NCBI RefSeq assembly: GCF_009862265.1
Contig: NZ_WWGX01000022.1
Location: 88,632-152,631 of the forward strand
DNA: 64,000 bases
Direction: 5' to 3'
Source: Streptomyces sp. SID8352
GTDB taxonomy: Bacteria; Actinomycetota; Actinomycetes; Streptomycetales; Streptomycetaceae
In this document: in pieces, positions 45,516-53,329 of the stretch
How positions within the stretch are numbered: position 1 is the first letter of the stretch
Layout of the letters: each line of letters begins with the position of its first letter
The notes under the pieces: generated by a model
Database searches by the model: none
Told to the model about the DNA's origin: nothing
What the model saw: only the letters and a program-made list of their open reading frames with translations
Translations under genes and position numbers: made by a program

Positions 45516-46493
45516 GTGAACGAGCCCGCCGACATCCTGCGTGCCGCCCTTGCCGAGCTGGTCGACGGGCTCCCCCCGCAGCGCGCGGCCCAGGCGGTCG
45601 CGCGGCTGATCGCCGCCTACCGGGGCGACACCCCCACCGACGCCCCCATCCTGCGCGACCGCGCGGACGTCGTCGCCTACGCCGCCTACCGCATGCCCGC
45701 GACCTTCGCCGCCGTGCGGTCCGCCCTCGGGGCGCTCGCCGCCGCCGCGCCGGGCTGGACACCCGGTGCCCACGTCGACGTGGGCGGCGGGACCGGTGCC
45801 GCCACCTGGGCCGTCAGCGCCACCTGGCCCGGCGCCCGTCCGGTCACCGTGCTCGACTGGGCCGAGCCCGCGCTCGCCCTCGGCCGGGAGATCGCCGCCG
45901 CCCACCCGGACCTCGACGGCACCCGCTGGACGCGCGCCCGGATCGGCGGGTCCCTCCCGCTGGACGCCGCCGACCTCGTCACCGTCTCCTACGTGCTCAA
46001 CGAGCTGACCCCCGCCGACCGCGCCGCCCTGGTGGACGCCGCCGCTGCCGCCGGATCGGCCGTGGTGATAGTGGAGGCGGGCACCCCGGACGGCTACGCC
46101 CGGGTCGTCGAGGCCCGTGACCGGCTGGTCGGCGCCGGGTTCCGGATCGCCGCGCCCTGCCCGCACAGCGGGGCCTGCCCCATCGTGCCCGGCACCGACT
46201 GGTGCCACTTCTCGGCCCGGGTCAGCCGCTCCTCCCTGCACCGCCGGGTCAAGGGCGGCTCCCTGGCGTACGAGGACGAGAAGTTCAGCTACGTCGCCGC
46301 CGTCCGCCTCCCCGCGGAGCCCGCCCCCGCGCGGGTCGTGCGACGGCCGCAGATCCGCAAGGGCCAGGTCCTGCTCGACCTGTGCGAGAGCGAGCCCGCG
46401 CTGCGGCGCACCACGGTCACCAAGCGCCACGGCGACCTCTACCGGGCCGCCCGCGACACCGACTGGGGCGCCCCCTGGCCACCGGCCCCGTGA
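45516..46493 (+). CDS. Rsm22-family small-ribosomal-subunit methyltransferase-like protein
   Basis: 325 residues, leaderless GTG at 45516. Fold of a SAM methyltransferase: HVDVGGGTGAATWAVSATWPGARPVTVLDWAEPALALG. The C-terminal block CPHSGACPIVPGTDWCHFSARVSRSSLHRRVKGGSLAYEDEKFSY has four cysteines/histidines and EDEKFSY, the signature of Rsm22, a ribosome small-subunit assembly factor with a metal- or FeS-binding site. Likely acts on 16S rRNA or the 30S particle. Length is normal. No operon partner. Confidence 0.9.
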   Translation: MNEPADILRAALAELVDGLPPQRAAQAVARLIAAYRGDTPTDAPILRDRADVVAYAAYRMPATFAAVRSALGALAAAAPGWTPGAHVDVGGGTGAATWAVSATWPGARPVTVLDWAEPALALGREIAAAHPDLDGTRWTRARIGGSLPLDAADLVTVSYVLNELTPADRAALVDAAAAAGSAVVIVEAGTPDGYARVVEARDRLVGAGFRIAAPCPHSGACPIVPGTDWCHFSARVSRSSLHRRVKGGSLAYEDEKFSYVAAVRLPAEPAPARVVRRPQIRKGQVLLDLCESEPALRRTTVTKRHGDLYRAARDTDWGAPWPPAP

Positions 46494-46887
46494 CATCCGG
46501 CCGTGACCCCCGGCCTGGGCGTCGACCAGCAGCCCCCGGCCGGGACCCCGGACGTGGGTGTCCTGTCTTTGTGCTGTCCGGACAGTCTCGGAGACCTCCG
46601 GGCATGTGAGTGGGTGTCCCGGTCATGTCCGGGCAGGTTGTGGGGTGTCCAGACCGGTTCAGCATGGCCGGCGGACAGCCCCGGGAGAGCGTCCCTGCGC
46701 GCGATCCCTCATCTCGGCCAACAGCCGAAGAGGCGCCATCCCCAGGTCCGGCGGAACCATGTGGTTCGCCACCATGTTGAGAGAGACCGCCGCCGAGATC
46801 AGGAGATCCCTTTCCGCCTGTGCCGAACGGGAAGCAACCGGAGCAGCCTGAGACGATCCCGGCACTGAGCGTCCCGGGCTTCCCGGG
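46494..46887. other. Lower-GC spacer beside the candidate toxin cluster
   Basis: Nearly 400 bases with reduced GC. Contains the exact palindrome CTGTCCGGACAG at 46574-46585 and repeats of a gggcatgt/catgtccgggca kind around 46597-46636. A 68-residue minus-strand frame (46659-46865) is reported separately. No transposase or integrase seen. Confidence 0.5.
46659..46865 (-). CDS. Short frame behind the immunity-like gene, weakly supported
   Basis: 68 residues from a GTG at 46865, 22 bases after the immunity-like gene on the same strand. Reads PVASRSAQAERDLLISAAVSLNMVANHMVPPDLGMAPLRLLAEMRDRAQGRS: a plausible amphipathic helical protein with balanced composition unlike out-of-frame GC-rich DNA. 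No family recognised. It may be a third gene of the island or a fragment. Confidence 0.3.
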   Translation of the reverse strand: MPGSSQAAPVASRSAQAERDLLISAAVSLNMVANHMVPPDLGMAPLRLLAEMRDRAQGRSPGAVRRPC

Positions 46888-47547
46888 TCACCAGTCGGTG
46901 AGATCGATCAAGCGGGAGCAGTGCGGATCGCCAAGGTCGCCCGGCACGGTCCGTTCCACCTCCTCGACCAGGGAGGGAAGGGCCGCGAGCAGGGCGGTCA
47001 GGGCACCGGACGGTCGTACGTCGGCGGCGACCACGTCGGTGGCTTCCTCGTGGTCGACGTACAGGCGCATCCGGTCGGGGCCCTGGAGGAGGAATCCGCG
47101 CAGCCGCGGGTCGGGCCGTTCCTCTGTCCAGGGGTAGGTGAGGGTGCGCAGGATGGTGAAGGCGTTGTCGCGCTCCCCCGGGCCGACGGGAGCGACCTGC
47201 GCAGGATCCACATGGATGAGGGTCATGCCCATCACCGTGTCGACACGGCTGCTGGTGAAGATACGGGTGCCGGTGTTCAAAGCACGCACGAGGCCGAGGA
47301 CGTCATTCGCGCCCGCTAGCTCCTCGGGGTCGTCGACGGTGCGAAGAGGGATCTCCCAGACCGTCAAGCCACCCGGAAAACCGGCACGTTGAGGGCCAGT
47401 GGCGATCCGGACCCCTGCGACGGGAGGCGGCGGGGGCAGGACGCCCCGGAGGAAACGGCCATCGGGCAGGGGGGCGTGGATGTGGTGGAGCAGCAGACGG
47501 ACGATGTCCGCCTGCTGCTCCGCGATGTCGTCGTACGTGAGAGTCAC
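46888..47547 (-). CDS. Acidic cytoplasmic protein, candidate immunity protein for the upstream secreted protein
   Basis: 219 residues, GTG at 47547, 13 bases after the secreted gene. No signal peptide or TM helix; Asp/Glu-rich, predicted alpha/beta (MTLTYDDIAEQQADIVRLLLHHIHAPLPDGRFLRGVLPPP... TVWEIPLRTVDDPEELAGANDVLGLVRALN ... VDTVMGMTLIHVDPAQVAPVGPGERDNAFTILRTLTYPWTEERPDPRLRGFLLQGPDRMRLY). No family recognised. Adjacent to a small basic secreted protein in lower-GC DNA, it has the arrangement of toxin and immunity genes, but that role is inference. Confidence 0.6.
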   Translation of the reverse strand: MTLTYDDIAEQQADIVRLLLHHIHAPLPDGRFLRGVLPPPPPVAGVRIATGPQRAGFPGGLTVWEIPLRTVDDPEELAGANDVLGLVRALNTGTRIFTSSRVDTVMGMTLIHVDPAQVAPVGPGERDNAFTILRTLTYPWTEERPDPRLRGFLLQGPDRMRLYVDHEEATDVVAADVRPSGALTALLAALPSLVEEVERTVPGDLGDPHCSRLIDLTDW

Positions 47548-47560
47548 GCGTCGAACGATG

Positions 47561-48004
47561 TCACTGGTTGAGCCAGTTCGGGCACCTGTTCATGCCCTTG
47601 CAGTAGGCGGTGATGACACCGATCTTCTGGCCGGCGCCGGCGTCGTAACCTCCGTCGGCGGTCTTGCGGGCGTACTGGACGATGACGATGACCTGCACAC
47701 GGCGGTTGCCGTTCCAGGCATAGGCCCAGTACTCGAGGCGGGCGCCGTTCTTCTTGTCGGGCTTGCCGTTGAGAGCGGCATTGACGATCTTGCACTTCTT
47801 GATGTTGTGCGGACCTGAGAAGTGCTTCCAGCCGAGCTTGCTGTTGCCGACGCGAGTGGGAATCACCCGGTCGTCCCAGTCCTTCTGCTGGCACTTGACG
47901 GTCTTGTCCCAGGCCGGTGCGGCATGGGTGGGCGTAGTGATGCTGCCGGTGAGAAGGGCCGTTGCGGCAAGTGTCGTTGCCGCCCCCGTTGCGATCCTTT
48001 TCAT
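47561..48004 (-). CDS. Small basic secreted protein, candidate antibacterial toxin
   Basis: 147 residues, ATG at 48004. Sec signal peptide 1-28 (LAATALLTGSITTPTHA-AP). The mature 119 residues are basic with four cysteines (VKCQQ, KKCKIV, AYCKGMNRCPN) that could make two disulphides. The segment RVGNSKLGWKHFSGPHNIKKCKIVNAALNG has the K-H and P-H-N-I pattern seen near active sites in small toxin nucleases, then ARLEYWAYAWNGNRRVQVIVIVQYAR forms strands. Composition is lower GC than neighbours. I do not recognise a family; it could equally be a harmless secreted protein. Confidence 0.6.
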   Translation of the reverse strand: MKRIATGAATTLAATALLTGSITTPTHAAPAWDKTVKCQQKDWDDRVIPTRVGNSKLGWKHFSGPHNIKKCKIVNAALNGKPDKKNGARLEYWAYAWNGNRRVQVIVIVQYARKTADGGYDAGAGQKIGVITAYCKGMNRCPNWLNQ

Positions 48005-48385
48005 GATCTGACCATGTCATAACCGGTGGCCGTGTGCGCCTCTATATTCACGCCAGGCAATAGCTCCGGGCGCTGCGGCCGCTGCGGGCAACCCGGGCAT
48101 GGCCACGCCCTACCGGCCGTCGGGTTGCGGGTCCGGAACCCGCCGGGAGCGGCCGGCCGGGGAGTCCGGTCCCGGCGGTGCCCGCCGGAGTGAGCCCTTC
48201 GGGGCCCGGCCGGGAGCCCGCCGGAAATCCGGGGCCCGGAAGCCCGGTCGTACGGCCCGGCGAAGAGACCGGGCTTCGACCGGCGGCCCCCGGCAGGGAC
48301 TCCGGACGGTGAGCCCGAGAAGCGAGCGTCCGCCCGGGATCCGTGTCGGCCCCGGCCGCCCCGCCCCTTCCGCCTCGGCCCTCTC
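48005..48385. other. Intergenic region, nothing recognised
   Basis: About 380 bases. The first 50 bases are AT-richer and may carry the promoter of the secreted gene; the rest is GC-rich DNA whose frames lack ribosome sites. Confidence 0.5.
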
Positions 48386-48613
48386 CTATTCCTCCGTCAC
48401 CTCCGCCTCCGCCTCCGCCCCCGCCTCCGCCTCCGCCTCCTCCCGGGCCTCCCGCTCCGCCCGCAGCCCGCGCAGCAACTCCCGCTTGTGTGCCAGGGGG
48501 TCCGGAGCGCCGACCCCGGTGTGGCCCCGGCCCCCGCCGCGCAGCGCCTCGCGGCCCATCGTGCGGCGCGTTCCGCCGACTCCCAGCATGTTTCCGGCTC
48601 CGCCCCGGGTCAT
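48386..48613 (-). CDS. DUF6243 family small protein
   Basis: 75 residues from the ATG at 48613 with GAGGAG upstream; a longer frame exists but the extra part is not family-like. Reads MTRGGAGNMLGVGGTRRTMGREALRGGGRGHTG... DPLAHKRELLRGLRAEREAREEAEAEAGAEAEAE: the NMLGVGGTR...ALRGGG block is the DUF6243 signature of Streptomyces small basic proteins without known function. The Glu/Ala tail is encoded by a hexanucleotide cctccg repeat at 48392-48440. Divergent from the TetR gene, with two operators between. Confidence 0.8.
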   Translation of the reverse strand: MTRGGAGNMLGVGGTRRTMGREALRGGGRGHTGVGAPDPLAHKRELLRGLRAEREAREEAEAEAGAEAEAEVTEE

Positions 48614-48657
48614 GAGGGCTCCTCTCGTCGTGGCCGCGAGGGCCGTTCCGATGGTGC

Positions 48658-48672
48658 GAGACGGTGCGTCTC
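48658..48672. promoter_or_regulatory. TetR operator copy 1
   Basis: GAGACG-gtg-CGTCTC is a perfect 15-bp palindrome between the divergent DUF6243 and TetR genes. Its centre is about 32 bp from that of the second copy. Confidence 0.65.
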
Positions 48673-48689
48673 GTCTCATCAGTGTTCGC

Positions 48690-48705
48690 GAGACGTGGCG
48701 TCTTG
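48690..48705. promoter_or_regulatory. TetR operator copy 2
   Basis: GAGACG-tgg-CGTCTt matches copy 1 with one mismatch and the same 3-base spacer. It lies about 8 bases upstream of a -10-like GATAAAT and about 22 bases before the TetR ATG, so binding would block the TetR promoter. Confidence 0.65.
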
Positions 48706-48726
48706 TCAACCTGATAAATTCGACCC

Positions 48727-49350
48727 ATGTCCAGCCAGAGCGCCTCCCCGAACCCCGACACCACCCGCCGCAGCGAGCGGTCCCGCCGGGCCATCTACGA
48801 CGCCGCCCTCGCCCTCGTCGGCGAGGTCGGCTACCCGAGGACCACCATCGAGGGCATCGCCTCCCGCGCCGGGGTCGGCAAGCAGACGATCTACCGCTGG
48901 TGGTCCTCCAAGGCGGACGTCCTGCTGGAGGCGTTCCTCGACCTCGCGGACGAGGCCGCGCGGGCGGCGGGGCAGCGGACGTACGCCATCCCGGACACCG
49001 GCGACCTCGCCGCCGACCTCAAGGCCGTGCTCCGGGCCACCGTCGACGAGCTGCGCGACCCCCGGTTCGAGGGGCCGTCCCGGGCCCTGGCCGCCGAGGG
49101 CGTGGTCGACGAGCAGCTCGGCCGCCGGTTCGTCGCCCAGCTGCTGGAACCCTCGCTCCAGCTCTACGTCGACCGGCTGCGCGCCGCCCAGGAGGCCGGG
49201 CAGGTGCGCCCGGACGTCGATCCGCGCATCGCCCTGGAGCTGTTCGTCTCGCCGCTCGCCCAGCGCTGGCTCCAGCACACCGCGCCGTTCTCGTACGCCT
49301 ACACGGACACCCTCGTCGACTACGCCCTCCACGGCATCGCTCCGCGCTGA
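48727..49350 (+). CDS. TetR family transcriptional repressor
   Basis: 207 residues, ATG at 48727. N-terminal HTH RRAIYDAALALVGEVGYPRTTIEGIASRAGVGKQTIYRWWSSKADVLLEAFL is classic TetR; the C-terminal helical domain (RATVDELRDPRFEGPSRALAAEGVVDEQLGRRFVAQLLEPSLQLYVDRLRAAQ) resembles TetR_C of the type with aromatic-drug pockets. No exporter is divergently placed; the divergent gene is the small DUF6243 protein. Two copies of GAGACGnnnCGTCT between them predict autoregulation and control of that gene. Confidence 0.92.
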   Translation: MSSQSASPNPDTTRRSERSRRAIYDAALALVGEVGYPRTTIEGIASRAGVGKQTIYRWWSSKADVLLEAFLDLADEAARAAGQRTYAIPDTGDLAADLKAVLRATVDELRDPRFEGPSRALAAEGVVDEQLGRRFVAQLLEPSLQLYVDRLRAAQEAGQVRPDVDPRIALELFVSPLAQRWLQHTAPFSYAYTDTLVDYALHGIAPR

Positions 49351-49441
49351 CCAGGGAAGTTCGTCCCTTCCCAACCCCGACGCACGGATTGGTGGGAGCA
49401 TGGGGCATGCTGGAACGCACGACGGCGAGGCGAGGGGATAG

Positions 49442-50173
49442 ATGAGCGCGGACTTCGGTGGCCGGAGCGGCCTGCGGGACAGACTCTCCCAGTGGCTGCG
49501 TGGAGGGCGCCCGAAGGAGGCCGCCGGGGACGGCGGCCGGGAGGACCTGCTGCTCGCCGCCGCCGCCGCGGGACTGCCGCTCGCCCCCGCCGCCCACCCG
49601 TCCGGCTACCGCTGCTCCTGCGACCGGGTCGGCTGCCCCACCCCGGCCCGGCACCCGGTGTCCTTCGCCTGGCAGACGCAGTCCACCACCGACCGCGCGC
49701 AGATCGAGCGCTGGGCGCGCCACCAGCCGCAGGCCAACTTCGTCACCGCCACCGGCATGGTCCACGACGTGCTGGACGTGCCGCTCACGGCCGGCCACGA
49801 GGCGCTGGACAGGCTGCTGGAGGCCGGTGTCGAGGTCGGCCCGGTCGCCGGCAGCGACGACGACCGGATGCTGTTCTTCACCCTCACCCGCGGCACCCCC
49901 GCCGACGAGGACGAGTGGTGGCCCTGCGAACTGGACTGCCACCCCGAGACCATGGACGAGCACCCGGGCCTGCGCTGGCACTGCCGGGGCTCCTACGTCC
50001 TGGTCCCGCCCGCCCGACTGCCCGGCGAGCAGACCGTGCACTGGCTGCGCGGCCCCGAGCATCCGCTGCCCGACCCGCTGACGCTGCTGGAGACCCTCAC
50101 CGACGCCTGCGCCCGCCACGCCGGGGCGGACGGCGGCGCCCACGCCGGCACCGCCTGGCCGCTGCGCCACTGA
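49442..50173 (+). CDS. Bifunctional DNA primase/polymerase (prim-pol) domain protein
   Basis: 243 residues, ATG at 49442 with GCGAGGGG. The prim-pol family appears in plasmid and phage replication and, as a short chromosomal form, in Streptomyces. Core regions: LLAAAAAGLPLAPAAHPSGYRCSCDRVGCPTPARHPVSFAWQTQSTT (with Cys-x-Cys-x4-Cys metal-type cluster), FVTATGMVHDVLDVPLTAGHEALDRLL (normally G-x-D-x-D for metal, here GMVHDVLDV with only part of the acidic pair) and HCRGSYVLVPPARLPG (R-G-x-Y). The weak acid motif suggests a non-catalytic member. Confidence 0.78.
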   Translation: MSADFGGRSGLRDRLSQWLRGGRPKEAAGDGGREDLLLAAAAAGLPLAPAAHPSGYRCSCDRVGCPTPARHPVSFAWQTQSTTDRAQIERWARHQPQANFVTATGMVHDVLDVPLTAGHEALDRLLEAGVEVGPVAGSDDDRMLFFTLTRGTPADEDEWWPCELDCHPETMDEHPGLRWHCRGSYVLVPPARLPGEQTVHWLRGPEHPLPDPLTLLETLTDACARHAGADGGAHAGTAWPLRH

Positions 50174-50224
50174 CCCGCCGCGCCCGTCGGGGCTCCACGG
50201 CCCGCCGAGGGCCCCGGCCGCGCG

Positions 50225-51217
50225 CTACTCGCCCTTCGCCGCCGTCAGGCCCTGGATGCGTCCCAGCACCGACACCCCGCCCTCCGGCGGGTCGAGGGCG
50301 ACCTCGTTCGAGACGAACTCCATCGTCAGCGACCGCCGTACCGTGCCCTCCGTCAGGGCCAGCACGTCCTCGCCCGGCGCGGGCACCGTCGTGCCCGGGG
50401 CGGCGGTGCGCTTCTCGAAGTGCCGGGTGGCGAAGAAGACCAGCGCCCCGCCGTCCTCCGTGCGCAGCGCCAGCGGCGCGTGGTCGCCGTCGGTCAGCGG
50501 TTCGTCGAGATACTGGGTGACCAGGCCCGGCCGGGTCGCCCGCCGCTCCCGCTGCGCGCGCCAGTCGCTGGTGTGCGGGCCGTTGGCGAAGGCCCTGCCG
50601 CCCTCGCGCAGGTACGCCGCGTAGGCGCCGCTCAGCGCGGCGGGCTCGGCGGCCAGGTCCGCGGCGTCGGCCGGGACCGCCTCGGCCCGCCCCTCCGCGT
50701 CGGTCCTGAACTCCGGTACGTCGCCCGGCCCGACCAGCGTCAGGTACGCCGCCCGCCAGCCCTCGTCGGGGCCGCCGCGGGTGAACACCAGCAGCCAGCG
50801 GGCCGTGCCGCCCTTGTTGCCCCGCGCGTCCGCCAGGAACCAGCGCGGCCAGCCCGCCTTCGCCGGGATGGTGAACTTCGCGTCCGTCAGCCGCAGCGGG
50901 GTGTGGGAGGGGTTGCCCGCCGGGTGGCCGGCCCGGCCCGCCCTGAGGCGCGCCGCGTCGATCGAGGCCAGGGCGCCGGTGGTGTACGCGGCGTCCAGGG
51001 CGGGGTCGTACTCCTTGTCCGCCTCGTTGTACGCCCGGGTGAACCCGTCGAGCGCGGCGGCGGCCTCGGACCGGGTGGCCGAGGGGACCACCGCGCGTTC
51101 GCCGTGCACCACCACGCAGCCGCCCGCCGTCAGCGACAGCACGGTCACCGCGGCGAGGGCCGCCCAGGCGCCCCGGTCACGACTGCGGGGCCTCCGCGGG
51201 CCGCGATCCCTGCTCAT
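50225..51217 (-). CDS. Putative lipoprotein of unknown function
   Basis: 330 residues, ATG at 51217. N-terminal signal with a weak lipobox (LSLTAGGC, cysteine at about 34). The mature part repeats beta-rich blocks: ARWLLVFTRGGPDEGWRAAYLTLVGPGDVPEFR and PLALRTEDGGALVFFATRHFEKRTAAPG ... RRSLTMEFVSNEVALDPPEGGVSVLGRIQGLTA. No family recognised. It overlaps the end of efeU by 41 bp on the same strand, so it is probably expressed with the iron locus, but the link to iron is by position only. Confidence 0.65.
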   Translation of the reverse strand: MSRDRGPRRPRSRDRGAWAALAAVTVLSLTAGGCVVVHGERAVVPSATRSEAAAALDGFTRAYNEADKEYDPALDAAYTTGALASIDAARLRAGRAGHPAGNPSHTPLRLTDAKFTIPAKAGWPRWFLADARGNKGGTARWLLVFTRGGPDEGWRAAYLTLVGPGDVPEFRTDAEGRAEAVPADAADLAAEPAALSGAYAAYLREGGRAFANGPHTSDWRAQRERRATRPGLVTQYLDEPLTDGDHAPLALRTEDGGALVFFATRHFEKRTAAPGTTVPAPGEDVLALTEGTVRRSLTMEFVSNEVALDPPEGGVSVLGRIQGLTAAKGE

Positions 51218-52049
51218 CCGGTTCCGTCCCCTTCCCCTTCCCGGAGGCGAACCCTACCGGGGAGAGGAACAGCGCGAGCACCGGGACCAAGTACAGGAGC
51301 CACACCGTGACCTGAAGCACCGTCGGGTCCGGCTGGAAGTTGAACACGCCCTTGAGGAGCGTGCCGTACCAGCTCGACGGGTCGATGACGTTGCTGATGT
51401 CGAAGGCCAGGTTGGTCAGGCCCGGCAGCAGGTCAGCCTCCTGGAGGTCGTGCACGCCGTACGCGAGGACGCCCGCGGCGACGACGACCAGCATGCCGCC
51501 GGTCCAGGTGAAGAACTTGGCCAGGTTGATGCGCAGGGCGCCCCTGTAGAACAGCACGCCCAGCAGCACCGCGGTGGCCAGCCCCAGAGCCACGCCGATC
51601 AGCGGGCGCGGGGTGCCGTCGCCGGCCGCGTGCACCGACGCCCACACGAACAGGGACGTCTCCAGGCCCTCGCGGCCGACCGCGAGGAAGGCGGTGGCGA
51701 CCAGGGCGCCGGTGCCCATCCGCAGGGCGGAGTCCAGCTTCCCGTGCAGCTCCGACCTGAGGTGCCGGGCGGTGCGCCGCATCCAGAACACCATCCAGGT
51801 CACCAGGACCACGGCGATGATCGACAGCGAGCCGCCGAGCGCCTCCTGCGCCGTGAACGTCAGCTCCTGCGAGCCGAATTCGAGGACGCAGCCGAAGGCG
51901 AGCGCCAGGGCCACCGCGATGGCGATGCCGGTCCAGATCGGCCGGAGGGCGTCCCGGCGGCCGGTCTTGACCAGATAGGCGATGATGATGCAGACGACGA
52001 GGGTGGCCTCCAGGCCCTCCCGCAGTCCGATCAGGTAGTTGGAGAACAC
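51177..52049 (-). CDS. efeU: EfeU-type high-affinity ferrous iron permease
   Basis: 290 residues, GTG at 52049 with GGAGGCG two codons after efeB's stop. Ftr1-type permease with seven TM helices and both conserved iron motifs: LREGLEATLVV in TM1 and GREGLETSLFVWASV in TM4 (R-E-G-L-E). It imports Fe after oxidation by EfeB and delivery by EfeO. Together the three form the acid-induced Efe system of inner membrane iron uptake. C-terminal tail Glu/Pro-rich. Confidence 0.92.
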   Translation of the reverse strand: MFSNYLIGLREGLEATLVVCIIIAYLVKTGRRDALRPIWTGIAIAVALALAFGCVLEFGSQELTFTAQEALGGSLSIIAVVLVTWMVFWMRRTARHLRSELHGKLDSALRMGTGALVATAFLAVGREGLETSLFVWASVHAAGDGTPRPLIGVALGLATAVLLGVLFYRGALRINLAKFFTWTGGMLVVVAAGVLAYGVHDLQEADLLPGLTNLAFDISNVIDPSSWYGTLLKGVFNFQPDPTVLQVTVWLLYLVPVLALFLSPVGFASGKGKGTEPDEQGSRPAEAPQS

Positions 52050-52051
52050 GG

Positions 52052-53311
52052 TTACGCCTCCTTGGCGAACAGCGTGCTGCCCCACCAGTCGTCCGCGTCC
52101 CGGACGCCGGGCGGGACGGCGAAGACCGCCGAACCCACGTGCTGGATGTATTCGTTGAGCGCGTCCTTCGCCAGCCGGCGCTGGACGCGGACGAAGCCGC
52201 CCTCCACGTCGCGCTGGTAGGCGAGGAAGAACAGTCCCGCGTCCAGGCGGCCCAGCCCGTCGGTGCCGTCGGTGAAGGAGTAGCCGCGGCGCAGCAGTGT
52301 CGCCCCGCCGTTGGAGTCCGGGTGGGCGAGCCGGACGTGCGCGTCCGGCTTCATGGCCTTCAGGAACGGCTCGTCGTGCTCCTTGGCCCGGCCGACCGGG
52401 GCGCCCTCGCCCTTGCTGCGGCCGAACAGGTCCTCCTGTTCCTGGAGGGGGGCGCGGTCCCAGGTCTCGATGTGCATCCGGATGCGCCGCGCGACGAGGT
52501 AGGAGCCGCCGGCCATCCACTCCGGCCCGTCCTCGCGGCCGACCCAGACGAACCGGTCCAGCCGTCCGGTCTCGGTGCCCGAGATGTTGCGGGTGCCGTC
52601 CTTGAAGCCGAAGAGGTTGCGCGGGGTCTGCGCGTCGGGCGTGGTCGACGAGGTCTTGCCGAAGCCGAGCTGGGACCAGCGCACCACGACCCGGCCGAAG
52701 CCGATCCGGGCCAGGTTGCGGATCGCGTGCACCGCGACCTGGGGGTCGTCGGCGCAGGCCTGGACGCACAGGTCGCCGCCGCTGCGGTCGCGGTCGAGGT
52801 TGTCGCCGGGGAACTTCGGCAGGTCGACCAGGGCGGCGGGGCGTTGCCCGGCCAGGCCGAACCGCGTGAACAGCGACGGCCCGAAGCCGATGGTCAGGGT
52901 CAGCCGCGAGGGCGGCAGGCCCAGTGCCTCGCCGGTGTCGTCCGGCGGGGCCTCGGCGAGCCCGCCGAAGGCGCCGTCGCCGACGGGGTCCCCGGCGGTC
53001 ATCCGGCGGGCCGCCGCCGTCCACTCCTTGAGCAGCGCGACGAAGGCGGCGCGGTCCTCGGTGGTCACGTCGAACGCGGCGAAGTGCAGCCGGTCCTGCA
53101 CCGGGGTGGCGATGCCCGCCTGGTGGGCGCCGTGGAAGGGGACGGCGGTGTCGGCGCCGGCCGGGTCCACGTCGTCCCCGGTGCGGGCCGCGGCGATGGC
53201 GCCGCCGGCCGCGGCGGCACCGAGCGCCAGGCCCGCGCCGCCCCAGCCGAGCAGGGCCCGGCGGGAGGGCCGGTCGGGGCCGGTCCGCTCGGTGCGGTCG
53301 GTGTCCGTCAT
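52052..53311 (-). CDS. efeB: EfeB-type Dyp peroxidase, Tat-exported
   Basis: 419 residues, ATG at 53311. Twin-arginine signal (PSRRALLGWGGAGLALGAAAAGG). Dyp haem peroxidase marks: NLFGFKDGTRN (G-x-x-D-G with catalytic Asp), and MHIETWDRAPLQEQEDLFGRSKGEGAP, with the proximal His region; RRGYSFTDGTDG and LFFLAYQRDVEGGFVRVQRRLA close the haem pocket. It oxidises ferrous iron or releases it from haem outside the membrane for EfeU. Gap of 18 bases to efeO. Confidence 0.93.
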   Translation of the reverse strand: MTDTDRTERTGPDRPSRRALLGWGGAGLALGAAAAGGAIAAARTGDDVDPAGADTAVPFHGAHQAGIATPVQDRLHFAAFDVTTEDRAAFVALLKEWTAAARRMTAGDPVGDGAFGGLAEAPPDDTGEALGLPPSRLTLTIGFGPSLFTRFGLAGQRPAALVDLPKFPGDNLDRDRSGGDLCVQACADDPQVAVHAIRNLARIGFGRVVVRWSQLGFGKTSSTTPDAQTPRNLFGFKDGTRNISGTETGRLDRFVWVGREDGPEWMAGGSYLVARRIRMHIETWDRAPLQEQEDLFGRSKGEGAPVGRAKEHDEPFLKAMKPDAHVRLAHPDSNGGATLLRRGYSFTDGTDGLGRLDAGLFFLAYQRDVEGGFVRVQRRLAKDALNEYIQHVGSAVFAVPPGVRDADDWWGSTLFAKEA

Positions 53312-53329
53312 GGTGGCCGGCTCCCCCGC

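Noticed and set aside
46574..46585. LexA-like SOS box or insertion-sequence end at the CTGTCCGGACAG palindrome
   Set aside because: It does not match the actinobacterial LexA consensus, and no transposase or matching second end was found.
46494..48020. Genomic island with integrase and attachment sites
   Set aside because: GC drop is clear, but no integrase, tRNA or direct-repeat att pair was seen, so only horizontal transfer of the pair is suggested.
48048..48794. Large minus-strand frame over the DUF6243/TetR region
   Set aside because: Low-complexity shadow (Gly run from the hexanucleotide repeat) in the wrong frame relative to DUF6243.
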